A stretch of 64,000 nt of DNA from Glaciibacter superstes DSM 21135. GTDB lineage: Bacteria > Actinomycetota > Actinomycetes > Actinomycetales > Microbacteriaceae. The DNA lies in the NCBI RefSeq assembly GCF_000421145.1, contig NZ_ATWH01000005.1, positions 124,001 to 188,000 of the forward strand, written 5' to 3'. Below the pieces are notes generated by a model that saw nothing but the letters and a program-made list of their open reading frames with translations, made no database searches and was not told where the DNA came from. Shown here in pieces: positions 24,008-31,904 of the stretch; the first letter of the stretch is position 1; every line of letters begins with the position of its first letter. The position numbers were made by a program, and so were the translations under genes.

Positions 24008-25021
24008 ATGCCCCAGCTGTTCATCGCCGTGCCCTCCTACGAAGTGCGGCGCGCCGACCATGAGTCGGCGCCAGCCGCACAGCTCGATACTTCGGGGCTG
24101 GGCCCGCTCGCCCCATTCGCCGAGGCTCCGAACGTCACCGACCTCTGCATCAACGGTGAAGCCGGGCTCTGGGTCGATGCCGGCCACGGTCTGGTGCGAC
24201 AGGCAGACTGGGAGTGCGATGAACCCGCGCTCCGCGAACTTGCCGTGCGCCTCATCGCGCTGGGCGGGCGCCACATCGACGAGGCCAGCCCGTGTGTGGA
24301 TGTGAGGTTGGCCGACGGCATCCGTGTTCATGCTGTGCTGCCACCGGTCTCGAGTGTCGGCACCCTCCTCTCGATCAGGCTTCCGCGTGCCGAGCGGCTC
24401 ACCCTCGATGCGCTCGCCGCGCGCGGGCTGTTCGGTATCGGCGACTCAGCGGTGCCTCGCCTCGAGCGGCTGCGCGACGCGGTGCGGAACCGCGAGAACC
24501 TGCTCATTACCGGTGCCGCAGCCAGCGGCAAGACCACGCTCCTGGCAGCGATGCTCGCCGAGACGCCGCACGACGAACGCATCGTTGTGATCGAAGATGT
24601 CGCCGAATTGCGCATCAACCATCCGCATGTTGCCGCACTCGAATCGCGGCAGGCGAATCTCGAAGGTGCGGGCCGCATCGGCCTGGAGAGCCTGCTGAGG
24701 GAGGCGCTGCGCATGCGCCCCGACCGGCTGGTGCTCGGGGAGTGCCGCGGGGTCGAATTGCGCGAGCTGCTTGCGGCGCTCAACACCGGGCATGACGGGG
24801 GAGCTGGCACCCTGCACGCGAACTCCCTTCACGATGTGCCAGCGCGGCTCGAGGCGCTGGGAGCGCTCGCTGGAATGAGTGCGGAGGCGGTGGCCAGGCA
24901 GACGGTCAGCGCGATCGACCTCGTGTTGCACCTCGAGCGTGTCGACGGCGTGCGTCGGCTGGCTCAGGCTGGCCGGTTTCGCCTCGACGCGCACGACCGC
25001 CTGGCGATGGAGGTGGCATGA
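24008..25021 (+). CDS. TadA/CpaF-type secretion ATPase
   Basis: 337 residues. Hexameric ATPase that drives assembly of Tad/Flp pili. Walker A GAAASGKTT (169-177), Walker B-like RIVVIEDVAEL, a conserved ALRMRPDRLVLGECRG segment (Asp box and second Walker B) and GTLHANS with the switch His. The N-terminal domain is short compared with longer CpaF proteins, which is usual for the actinobacterial Rv3659c-type. The stop overlaps the next gene as ATGA. No CpaE/TadZ gene precedes it. Confidence 0.92.
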   Translation: MPQLFIAVPSYEVRRADHESAPAAQLDTSGLGPLAPFAEAPNVTDLCINGEAGLWVDAGHGLVRQADWECDEPALRELAVRLIALGGRHIDEASPCVDVRLADGIRVHAVLPPVSSVGTLLSIRLPRAERLTLDALAARGLFGIGDSAVPRLERLRDAVRNRENLLITGAAASGKTTLLAAMLAETPHDERIVVIEDVAELRINHPHVAALESRQANLEGAGRIGLESLLREALRMRPDRLVLGECRGVELRELLAALNTGHDGGAGTLHANSLHDVPARLEALGALAGMSAEAVARQTVSAIDLVLHLERVDGVRRLAQAGRFRLDAHDRLAMEVA

Positions 25022-26184
25022 GCGCCCCGCGAATCCTGCCGCTGCGTCTTCCGCGGCTGCGCGTGCCTCTCGTGCGCAGACGGACGCCAGCGAACCCGCC
25101 GATTGAGGAGGTCGCGGCCGTCACGCAGCGGTTGGCCGTGTTGCTCGCCGCCGGTGTGTCGCCGGTGTCGGCGTGGGGCTACCTGTTGCCGAAGGATGGT
25201 GACCCAGACCCTCCCGCTGCCGAGTCGGTCGGCGCGCACGGGCGTCGACGATTTCCCGCTGGTCGAGCCGCTCGTCGGACCGTCGGTCGGGGCGCTCGCC
25301 GCGGCGGTGCTGACGGCCGGGGCCGTGCCGACGATACCCCTGACGAGGAGCCGCTCTCGGTGCGGGTGATTCGCGCAGCAGCGCTCGCCGGTCCGCGCGG
25401 CGACAGCATCGCCGATGCCATCGCGCTCGTGGCGCAGGGTGCCGGTGGACAGTCAGGTGATGCCTGGCTCGGTTTGGCCGCGGCGTGGCGGGTGGCGACG
25501 GATGCTGGTGCGCCGCTGGCGGGCAGCCTGCGTGAGCTGGCGGAATCCTTTCGCGATCTCGGCCAGGTGCAGCGCGACCTGGGGGTTGCCCTGGCCGGCC
25601 CGAATGCGACGGCGCGCATGGTCATGATGCTGCCGGTAGTGGGCATCGGCTTCGGCGCGCTGATGGGGTTCAACTCCCTGGCGACCCTGTTCGGCACGGT
25701 GCCGGGGCTGGTGTGTCTGGTCGTCGGCTCCGCGCTGATGTTCGCCGGGTCGCGCTGGAACGCGCGTCTGGTCAGGTCGGCACAGCCGAAGAGCGCGACG
25801 CCCGGGCTCCACCTCGACCTGGTCGCGATCGGCATGGCCGGCGGCGGGTCGGTGGAGCGTGCGCGGGCGTTGGTCGCCGGTACCGTCGCGCGGTACGGGC
25901 TGGCTGGCAGTGTAGGTGGCGCCGAGGCCCAGGCATCGTCGGGCGAGGTGATCGACCGGGTTCTCGAGTTGTCGACCCGCGCCGGGGTGCCGGCGGCGGA
26001 GTTGCTTCGGAGTGAAGCCGAGCAGGTGCGGAGGGACGCCCGAAGCGCCGGACAACGCAACTCCGAAACTCTGGCGGTGTCGCTGATGATTCCGCTCGGC
26101 GTCTGCGTGTTGCCCGCGTTCATGCTCGTCGGAGTCGCACCGCTTTTGATGACCGTGTTGTCCTCCACATTCTCCACATTGTGA
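25018..26184 (+). CDS. type II secretion F-domain protein (TadB/TadC-like), with internal frame anomaly
   Basis: 388 residues. Inner-membrane platform protein of the Tad system. The N-terminal third has an AVTQRLAVLLAAGVSPVSAWGYL helix, the middle an F-domain (AWRVATDAGAPLAGSLRELAESFRDLGQVQRDLGVALAGP) with two membrane helices (about 197-245), and the C-terminal part a TadC-like VIDRVLELSTRAGVPAAELLRSEA helix and a last membrane helix pair, so TadB- and TadC-like halves seem joined. Oddity: over about 25,200-25,335 the read frame is Arg/Gly-rich and only about 60% of codons end in G or C, while the +1 frame there has about 93%; two compensating indels are the simplest reading. Confidence 0.85.
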   Translation: MSAPRILPLRLPRLRVPLVRRRTPANPPIEEVAAVTQRLAVLLAAGVSPVSAWGYLLPKDGDPDPPAAESVGAHGRRRFPAGRAARRTVGRGARRGGADGRGRADDTPDEEPLSVRVIRAAALAGPRGDSIADAIALVAQGAGGQSGDAWLGLAAAWRVATDAGAPLAGSLRELAESFRDLGQVQRDLGVALAGPNATARMVMMLPVVGIGFGALMGFNSLATLFGTVPGLVCLVVGSALMFAGSRWNARLVRSAQPKSATPGLHLDLVAIGMAGGGSVERARALVAGTVARYGLAGSVGGAEAQASSGEVIDRVLELSTRAGVPAAELLRSEAEQVRRDARSAGQRNSETLAVSLMIPLGVCVLPAFMLVGVAPLLMTVLSSTFSTL

Positions 26185-26294
26185 CGTTGTCCACAGATGT
26201 GCGGATACGTCGCCTGCGCGCCGCCGGGATCAGTCACGCTGGTCTTACTCGCGCCGCCACAAACGCGTCGAAAGACGCAGAAAGAGAGTCATCA

Positions 26295-26576
26295 ATGGAC
26301 ACGGTGCGAAACACGGTGCGAAAGAAGCCGCCAGGGCTCAGTGAGCGCCGACAGGGTGAGCTGCGACGGAACGGGCGCCAGCGGAACACGCTGGGCGGCA
26401 CGGCACGAACGGTGCTGCGACACCTCGCAGACGACGAGGGAGCCGCGACCGCAGAATACGCCGTTGCCACGATGGCTGCGGTGGGGTTCGCTGGTCTGCT
26501 CATCGTCATCCTGCGCGGTGACGAGGTCAAGGGGATCCTCACGGATCTGGTGCGCAATGCCCTCACCGTGGGGTAA
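26295..26576 (+). CDS. DUF4244 protein (Flp pilin-like)
   Basis: 93 residues. A basic N-terminus is followed by DDEGAATAEYAVATMAAVGFAGLLIVIL, the Glu-containing hydrophobic helix typical of Flp-type pilins and of DUF4244 proteins in actinobacterial Tad loci. It is the likely pilin subunit. ATG 26295 follows an AAAGAGAG site; the longer frame from 26181 is not used. It overlaps the TadE-like start by 20 bp. Confidence 0.85.
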   Translation: MDTVRNTVRKKPPGLSERRQGELRRNGRQRNTLGGTARTVLRHLADDEGAATAEYAVATMAAVGFAGLLIVILRGDEVKGILTDLVRNALTVG

Positions 26577-26919
26577 ACGGTGGGGCCCGGATCGTGGCAG
26601 CGTCACCGCTGAACTGGCGATGGCACTCCCCGCCGTTGTGCTGGTTCTCGGTTGCTGCCTGGCGGCCGTGCAGGTCACCGGCCAGCAGGTTCGGCTGACG
26701 GATGCCGCGGCAGACGCCGCCCGCTCACTGTCCCGTGGCGACGAGGCCGGCCGTGCTGCCGGCCTCGTCGCCCAGGCGGTGAGCGGTGCCTCGCTCGGAA
26801 CGGAAAACCGCGGTGAGTTCGTCTGCGCACACCTGTCGGCGCCGAGCGCGTTCGGCCCGTTTGCGCTGTTCGGGCTCACGCTCGAGGCCAGCTCGTGTGC
26901 GCTCGCCGGCGGACTCTGA
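26557..26919 (+). CDS. TadE-like pseudopilin
   Basis: 120 residues. RGSVTAELAMALPAVVLVLGCCLAAVQV is the TadE signature (acidic residue at the fifth position of the hydrophobic segment, after a basic leader). The remainder (LTDAAADAARSLSRGD and two Cys) is extracytoplasmic. ATG 26557 is within the DUF4244 gene in another frame; this overlap and the one-base TGATG junction with the next gene show tight coupling. Confidence 0.82.
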   Translation: MPSPWGKRWGPDRGSVTAELAMALPAVVLVLGCCLAAVQVTGQQVRLTDAAADAARSLSRGDEAGRAAGLVAQAVSGASLGTENRGEFVCAHLSAPSAFGPFALFGLTLEASSCALAGGL

Positions 26920-27326
26920 TGAGCCCGCCGGCGCCCCGCCACCGCAGTCCGCGGTGTGAGTCCACCGGTTCGGCCGGCTCAGATGATGTCGGCCCAGGTG
27001 AAGCCGGCTCTGGATCGATCCTGATGGTGGCGCTCATCGCGGCGACCATGCTCGCCACCGCACTCATCGTTCCACTCTTCGCGGCATTCGCGGTCGGTCA
27101 GTCGGTGCAGAACGCCGCTGACGCCGCGGCGCTGGCCGCCGCCGACACGGCATCGGGCAGGGTGGCCGGAGTGCCATGCGAGGCTGCGGGTGAGGCGGCG
27201 ACGCTGGGCGGGGCATCCGTCACCTTATGCGCTGTGGACGGCCTCATCGCATCCGTCAGCGTCGCACGCTCGTTTCTCGGCTTCGACGTGGAGTCGCGCG
27301 CCAGGGCAGGGCCACCGGATGGTTAG
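26919..27326 (+). CDS. Rv3654c-like TadE/TadG-family protein
   Basis: 135 residues. A polar leader of about 36 residues, then GSGSILMVALIAATMLATALIVPLFAAFAVGQSVQNAADAAALAAADTASG, the pattern of Rv3654c-like secretion proteins next to actinobacterial Tad genes. Two later Cys may form a disulfide. ATG 26919 shares its A with the upstream stop. It is the last pilus gene; its 3' end overlaps the converging small gene by 4 bp. Confidence 0.82.
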   Translation: MSPPAPRHRSPRCESTGSAGSDDVGPGEAGSGSILMVALIAATMLATALIVPLFAAFAVGQSVQNAADAAALAAADTASGRVAGVPCEAAGEAATLGGASVTLCAVDGLIASVSVARSFLGFDVESRARAGPPDG

Positions 27327-27595
27327 GCGGGTTGCGCCTTTTCCTGTGACCGTTCCTCGAAGACGGCTTCGAGGTAGCGATAATCGACAGCACTCGGGCG
27401 GTCGGTGTGCTCCTCGTTCTCGAACTCGAGCCCGGCTCCGCGCGCGTAGAGGTAGCGCTTGCCAGCGGAGTCCGCCGGAATCTCGATTCGAGGCTGCGGA
27501 TCGCCCGAATCCAGAAACGTGACGCTGATGGTTTTTCCTTCGAGTGGGCCGTCCGTGAGCTTCGCGGTGTACGTGCCCGTAGATGTGGTAGCCAT
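27323..27595 (-). CDS. small conserved protein, unknown function
   Basis: 90 residues, beta-rich and acidic, without membrane segments: GTYTAKLTDGPLEGKTISVTFLDSGDPQPRIEI reads as a small beta sheet, then a short YRYLEAVFEERS helix. I do not recognise the family. A CAGAAT box lies 6 nt before ATG 27595, so it may be leaderless. It lies between the pilus locus and topA. Confidence 0.65.
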   Translation of the reverse strand: MATTSTGTYTAKLTDGPLEGKTISVTFLDSGDPQPRIEIPADSAGKRYLYARGAGLEFENEEHTDRPSAVDYRYLEAVFEERSQEKAQPA

Positions 27596-27736
27596 GGGTC
27601 CATTCTGCTCTGCAATGACCCGGTTGCAAGGTTCTCACGGCAAACACTGGACAAACATGCTGGTCGTGGATTAGGCGTGCACCCGATTCCTGTGTGTATG
27701 GTGTGCCTAGTTCCCATCACATATAAGAGGAGTCTG

Positions 27737-30685
27737 GTGCCAGGCACTAAGAAGCTGGTCATCGTTGAGTCGCCGACCAAGATGAAGTCCATTGCCGGTT
27801 ATCTCGGCGATGGCTATGAGGTGTTGTCCTCCGTCGGTCACATTCGCGATCTCATTGAACCGAAAAACCTGCCGCCCGAGTTGAAGAAAGGCCCGCTCGG
27901 CAAGTTCTCTGTCGACGTCGACAACGGTTTTGAACCGTACTACGTCGTCTCCGACTCCAAGAAGAAGACCGTCGCCGATCTCAAGCGCGCGCTCAAGAAC
28001 GCCGACGAACTCCTGCTCGCAACTGATGAAGACCGCGAGGGCGAGGCCATCGCCTGGCACCTGCTGCAGGTGCTCGCCCCCAAGGTTCCGGTGCGCCGCA
28101 TGGTGTTCCACGAGATCACCAAAGACGCGATCCTCGCTGCCAAAGACAACACTCGCGAACTCGACACCGCCCTGGTCGACGCGCAGGAGACCCGCCGCAT
28201 CCTCGACCGTCTCTACGGCTACGAGGTTTCGCCGGTGCTGTGGCGCAAAGTCGGTCCCGGCCTCTCCGCCGGACGCGTGCAGTCCGCCGCAACGCGCCTC
28301 GTCGTCGAGCGTGAGCGCGAGCGCCTGGCGTTCGTGTCTGCATCGTATTGGGACCTACTCGCTCGGCTCGCGGCATCCGCCACTGCTGGTTCTACGGCGG
28401 GCACCCCGGATTCGGCCGCCTTCGACGCCAAGCTGGTGCGCCTGAATGGCGACCGCATCGCCACCGGCGGCGACTTCGACGACTCAGGCATGCTCAAGCC
28501 TGGCGTCACCGCGGCGACCCTCGACGAGGCGTCTGCGCTGGCCCTGGCCGAAGCACTGAAGAAGCCCGGCATCGACGTCACGGTCACGAAGGTCGCCTCG
28601 AAGCCCTACCGGCGCAGCCCTGCCGCACCATTCACCACCTCGACCCTGCAGCAGGAGGCCGCCCGTAAGCTGCGCTTCACCGCCCGCCAGACCATGAGCG
28701 TCGCGCAGTCGCTCTACGAGAACGGCTACATCACCTACATGCGCACCGACTCGCCGTCGCTCTCGCAGCAGGCGATCAGTGCGGCGCGAGCCCAGGCCGG
28801 TGCCCTCTACGGTCCGGAAACCGTGCCAGAAAAGCCCCGCCTCTACAAGGGCAAGAGCAAGAACGCCCAAGAAGCGCACGAGGCCATCAGGCCGTCCGGC
28901 GACACCTTCCGCACGCCGTCCTCGCTGTCGTCGAGCCTGCGCGGCAACGACTTCAAGCTGTATGACCTGATCTGGAAGCGCACTGTCGCCTCGCAGATGG
29001 CGGACGCCACCGGCTCGACAGCTTCCGTGACCATTGCCGCAGGCCCGACCGGCACCGCCGAGCACCCTGCCGCATCCGGCGCCCTCGCCGAATTCTCTGC
29101 CAGCGGCACCGTGATCACCTTCCGCGGCTTCCTCCTCGCCTATGAAGAGGGCCGCGACGAAGAGCGCAATGCATCGACAGACCCGACCGAGTCGAAGCTG
29201 CCGCCGCTGACGGAGGGCCAGAGCCTGGCGCTCGCCGACGTGGAGGCCAAGGGTCATGAGACCACGCCCGCCGCCCGATACACCGAGGCCAGCCTGGTCA
29301 AGAAGCTCGAAGAACTCGGCATCGGACGCCCGTCGACCTACGCGTCGATCATCTCCACGATCACCGACCGCGGCTACGTCACCCCGCGCGGCCAGGCCCT
29401 GGTTCCGAACTGGATCGCGTTCTCCGTTGTGCGCCTGCTCGAGGAGTTCTTCGCCGACCTCGTCGAGTACGACTTCACCGCAGAGATGGAAGACGACCTC
29501 GACCGCATCGCCGGCGGAGAAGCCGACCGGGTCGACTGGCTGACCAGCTTCTACTTCGGCTCAGACAAGCACCGCGGGCTCCGCCAGGTCATCGACAACC
29601 TCGGTGAGATCGACGCCCGCGCCGTCAACTCGGTGACCATCGCCGACGACATCACGCTGCGCATCGGCAAGTACGGCCCCTACCTCGAGGTGATTGACCC
29701 GGATGCCCCGGCTGGCGCGGATGGCGCCCCTGCAACACCTCGTCGCGTGAACATTCCGCCGGAACTCGCTCCAGACGAACTGACGGCGGCGAAGGCCCGT
29801 GAGCTCATCGAGGCTCCGGTCATCACCGACCGCGTGATCGGCGTCAACTCAGACAACGGCAAGAACATCGTCGCCAAGGACGGACGTTTCGGTCCGTACG
29901 TGACCGAGCTCGACCCGGAACCTGCGCCGACCGAAACTGCCATACCCAGCGCGGGTTCCGGCGAGGCCGAGACGGTCGACCCGGTCACCGGCGAGGTCAC
30001 CACCGCTCCTGCGGCGAAGCCCAAGCGCAAGGCTCCAGCGAAGAAAGCAGCCGCGGAGAAGCCGCGCACGGCATCCCTGTTCAAATCGATGGATCTCGCG
30101 TCGATCGACCTGGAGACCGCGCTGCGGTTGCTCGACCTGCCGCGGGTTGTCGGCACCGACCCGGAGTCTGGCGCGGAGATCACCGCTCAGAACGGCCGGT
30201 ACGGCGCCTACCTCAAGAAGGGCACGGACACCCGCTCCCTGCCGGAGGGCGAAGACCAGATCTTCGACATCGACCTGGCCGGCGCCGTCGACCTGTTTGC
30301 GCAGCCGAAGTACGGTGCCAGCCGCGCCTCGAGCGCGCTGAAGGACTTCGAAGAGCCGGACCCGGAGAGCGGCAAGGCGATCAAGATCAAAGACGGCCGA
30401 TTCGGTGCGTACGTGACCGACGGGGTGACGAACGCGACGATTCCGAAGTCTGAGATGATCGAGGACATCGACTTCGACCGGGCCGTGCAGCTGCTCGCCG
30501 ACAAGCGGGCGAACGGCCCGGCCAAGTCGCGGGCGAAAGCTCCGGCGAAGAAGGCTCCGGCCAAAAAGACGGCCGCGAAGAAGCCTGCGGCAAAAAAGCC
30601 TGCGGCGAAGACGACAACCACTGCTGCGAAGAAGCCGGCTCCTGCAAAGAAGACCGGCATCTCGACCAAAGCCGCCGGCAACTGA
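27737..30685 (+). CDS. topA: DNA topoisomerase I
   Basis: 982 residues. Relaxes negative supercoils by a type IA strand-passage reaction. TOPRIM: KLVIVESPTK at the N-terminus and ATDEDREGEAI. Catalytic Tyr334 in GYITYMRTDS. Conserved GRVQSAATRLVVERE and EEAHEAIRP segments are present (QEAHEAIRPSG). The C-terminal third has repeated G(R)FG.YV modules in place of zinc fingers, ending in a Lys/Ala/Pro-rich tail (about 890-982), as in actinobacterial TopA. GTG 27737 is chosen because AAGAGGAG precedes it; the long upstream in-frame extension to 27407 crosses a gene on the other strand. Tmk follows after 62 bp. Confidence 0.97.
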   Translation: MPGTKKLVIVESPTKMKSIAGYLGDGYEVLSSVGHIRDLIEPKNLPPELKKGPLGKFSVDVDNGFEPYYVVSDSKKKTVADLKRALKNADELLLATDEDREGEAIAWHLLQVLAPKVPVRRMVFHEITKDAILAAKDNTRELDTALVDAQETRRILDRLYGYEVSPVLWRKVGPGLSAGRVQSAATRLVVERERERLAFVSASYWDLLARLAASATAGSTAGTPDSAAFDAKLVRLNGDRIATGGDFDDSGMLKPGVTAATLDEASALALAEALKKPGIDVTVTKVASKPYRRSPAAPFTTSTLQQEAARKLRFTARQTMSVAQSLYENGYITYMRTDSPSLSQQAISAARAQAGALYGPETVPEKPRLYKGKSKNAQEAHEAIRPSGDTFRTPSSLSSSLRGNDFKLYDLIWKRTVASQMADATGSTASVTIAAGPTGTAEHPAASGALAEFSASGTVITFRGFLLAYEEGRDEERNASTDPTESKLPPLTEGQSLALADVEAKGHETTPAARYTEASLVKKLEELGIGRPSTYASIISTITDRGYVTPRGQALVPNWIAFSVVRLLEEFFADLVEYDFTAEMEDDLDRIAGGEADRVDWLTSFYFGSDKHRGLRQVIDNLGEIDARAVNSVTIADDITLRIGKYGPYLEVIDPDAPAGADGAPATPRRVNIPPELAPDELTAAKARELIEAPVITDRVIGVNSDNGKNIVAKDGRFGPYVTELDPEPAPTETAIPSAGSGEAETVDPVTGEVTTAPAAKPKRKAPAKKAAAEKPRTASLFKSMDLASIDLETALRLLDLPRVVGTDPESGAEITAQNGRYGAYLKKGTDTRSLPEGEDQIFDIDLAGAVDLFAQPKYGASRASSALKDFEEPDPESGKAIKIKDGRFGAYVTDGVTNATIPKSEMIEDIDFDRAVQLLADKRANGPAKSRAKAPAKKAPAKKTAAKKPAAKKPAAKTTTTAAKKPAPAKKTGISTKAAGN

Positions 30686-30747
30686 CATCCGTTCCCTGAC
30701 ATCCACTCCCTGACATTCACGACCAGCCGAAAGAGGACACCGAAGCA

Positions 30748-31464
30748 GTGACGGAAGACGCGACACCCGAGCCACTCACCACAACCGCCGGCGAGTCGTC
30801 TGTCGAAGGGGTGTCGGTGCCAGCGGCATCCGAACGCCTGGTCGGTGGCCTGTTCATCACGCTGGAAGGTGGGGACGGGTCTGGCAAGTCCACGCAGTCC
30901 GAGCTCTTGACGGAATGGCTTGAGGAGCAGGGACACACCGTGCTGCGCACGCGTGAGCCGGGCGGAACCGAGGTCGGTGTCGAGATTCGTGAGATCGTGC
31001 TGCACCACAGGGGTGACATCGCGCCGCGTGCTGAGGCTCTGCTGTACGCGGCGGATCGCGCGCACCACATCGCGACGAAGGTGCGACCGGCGCTCGAGCG
31101 CGGTGAGATCGTGATCCAGGATCGGTATCTGGATTCGTCGGTCGCCTACCAGGGCGCGGGGCGTGTCCTGGGAGCCGGGGAGGTGCGCGATCTGTCGCTG
31201 TGGGCTGCGGAGGGTCTGCTGCCAGACCTCACGATTCTGCTCGACCTCGATGAGGCCGTTGCGCGCGGCCGCCTCGATGCTGACAACAAGCGGTTCGACC
31301 GGCTCGAGGCGGAGAAGGGCGAGTTTCACGCCCGGGTGCGGGAGGCGTTCCTCGAGCTTGCGCTGGCGGAACCGGACCGTTTTCTCGTGCTCGACGCCGA
31401 GTTCCCGGCCGAGGCGATCGCCGCCTCCATCCGCACGCGCGTCGCTGCGCTCCTCGCCGGGTAG
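30748..31464 (+). CDS. tmk: thymidylate kinase
   Basis: 238 residues. Phosphorylates dTMP to dTDP. P-loop GGDGSGKS (41-48), the TREPGGTEVGVEIRE segment, DRYLDSSVAYQGAGR for dTMP binding, and a LID region near LDADNKRFDRLE. An N-terminal tail of about 33 residues precedes the usual start of the fold. GTG 30748 follows an AGAGGAC site. In related genomes tmk is normally next to holB; here 2 kb of DNA with repeats and an oxidoreductase gene lie between. Confidence 0.95.
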   Translation: MTEDATPEPLTTTAGESSVEGVSVPAASERLVGGLFITLEGGDGSGKSTQSELLTEWLEEQGHTVLRTREPGGTEVGVEIREIVLHHRGDIAPRAEALLYAADRAHHIATKVRPALERGEIVIQDRYLDSSVAYQGAGRVLGAGEVRDLSLWAAEGLLPDLTILLDLDEAVARGRLDADNKRFDRLEAEKGEFHARVREAFLELALAEPDRFLVLDAEFPAEAIAASIRTRVAALLAG

Positions 31465-31624
31465 CTCGCCCGACCAGCTCATTGCCGCGTAGGTCGTCGT
31501 GGCGCGGGGCGCCGGCAGCCTCGCTTCTGGCTGTCGAGTTCTGGCTGTCGAGTTCTTGCTGCCGGGTTCAGTGTGCCGGGCTCTGGCTGTCGAGTTGAGT
31601 GCGCCGCGTTCAGCGCTCTGTCCT

Positions 31625-31652
31625 CTGTGTTCTGTGTTCTGTGTTCTGTGTT
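31625..31652 (+). repeat. 7-bp tandem repeat, four copies
   Basis: Four copies of CTGTGTT, T-rich compared with the surroundings. Confidence 0.9.
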
Positions 31653-31672
31653 CTGTCGATCATCTGGGGCTC

Positions 31673-31755
31673 GTGCGCAACTCCTGCAATCCGGTGCGGC
31701 GTGCCTCCTGAGAGCGTAATTCGGATTGATCTGCAGCTCCCTGCAGGAGTAATGC
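31673..31755. repeat. family B palindromic repeat, copy 1
   Basis: Bounded by GTGCGCAACTCCTGCA (31673-31688) and the inverse TGCAGGAGT (31742-31750). The same ends recur at 54822-54916. It ends about 20 bp before family A copy 2. Confidence 0.7.
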
Positions 31756-31773
31756 CGTGGCTGCTGGGCCAAC

Positions 31774-31870
31774 TGTGGCTAACTCAGGAGATTTCGTTAT
31801 GGGGATGTCGGTGCCTCGTGGTTCCGCGGCAGATGTGGTCGTCGTCCCCACATCTCCTGCGTTAGCCACC
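31774..31870. repeat. family A dispersed palindromic repeat, copy 2
   Basis: About 97 bp with ends GTGGCTAACTCAGGAGAT and ATCTCCTGCGTTAGCCACC, nearly exact complements. Intergenic, between tmk and the nitroreductase-SDR gene. Confidence 0.88.
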
Positions 31871-31904
31871 GCCAGGGCCGGAGAGACCGTGCGGCGTGCG
31901 GCGG

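Larger units (their letters stand above)
31465..31904. other. 440-bp repeat-rich gap between tmk and the oxidoreductase gene
   Basis: No supported gene. It holds degenerate repeats of a GCTGTCGAGTTCTG type (about 31,527-31,600), a 7-bp tandem repeat (31625-31652), family B repeat copy 1 and family A repeat copy 2, one after another. Confidence 0.8.

Noticed and set aside
31499..31865. Short open frames in the tmk-SDR gap
   Set aside because: They run through tandem repeats and palindromic elements and have no coding character.
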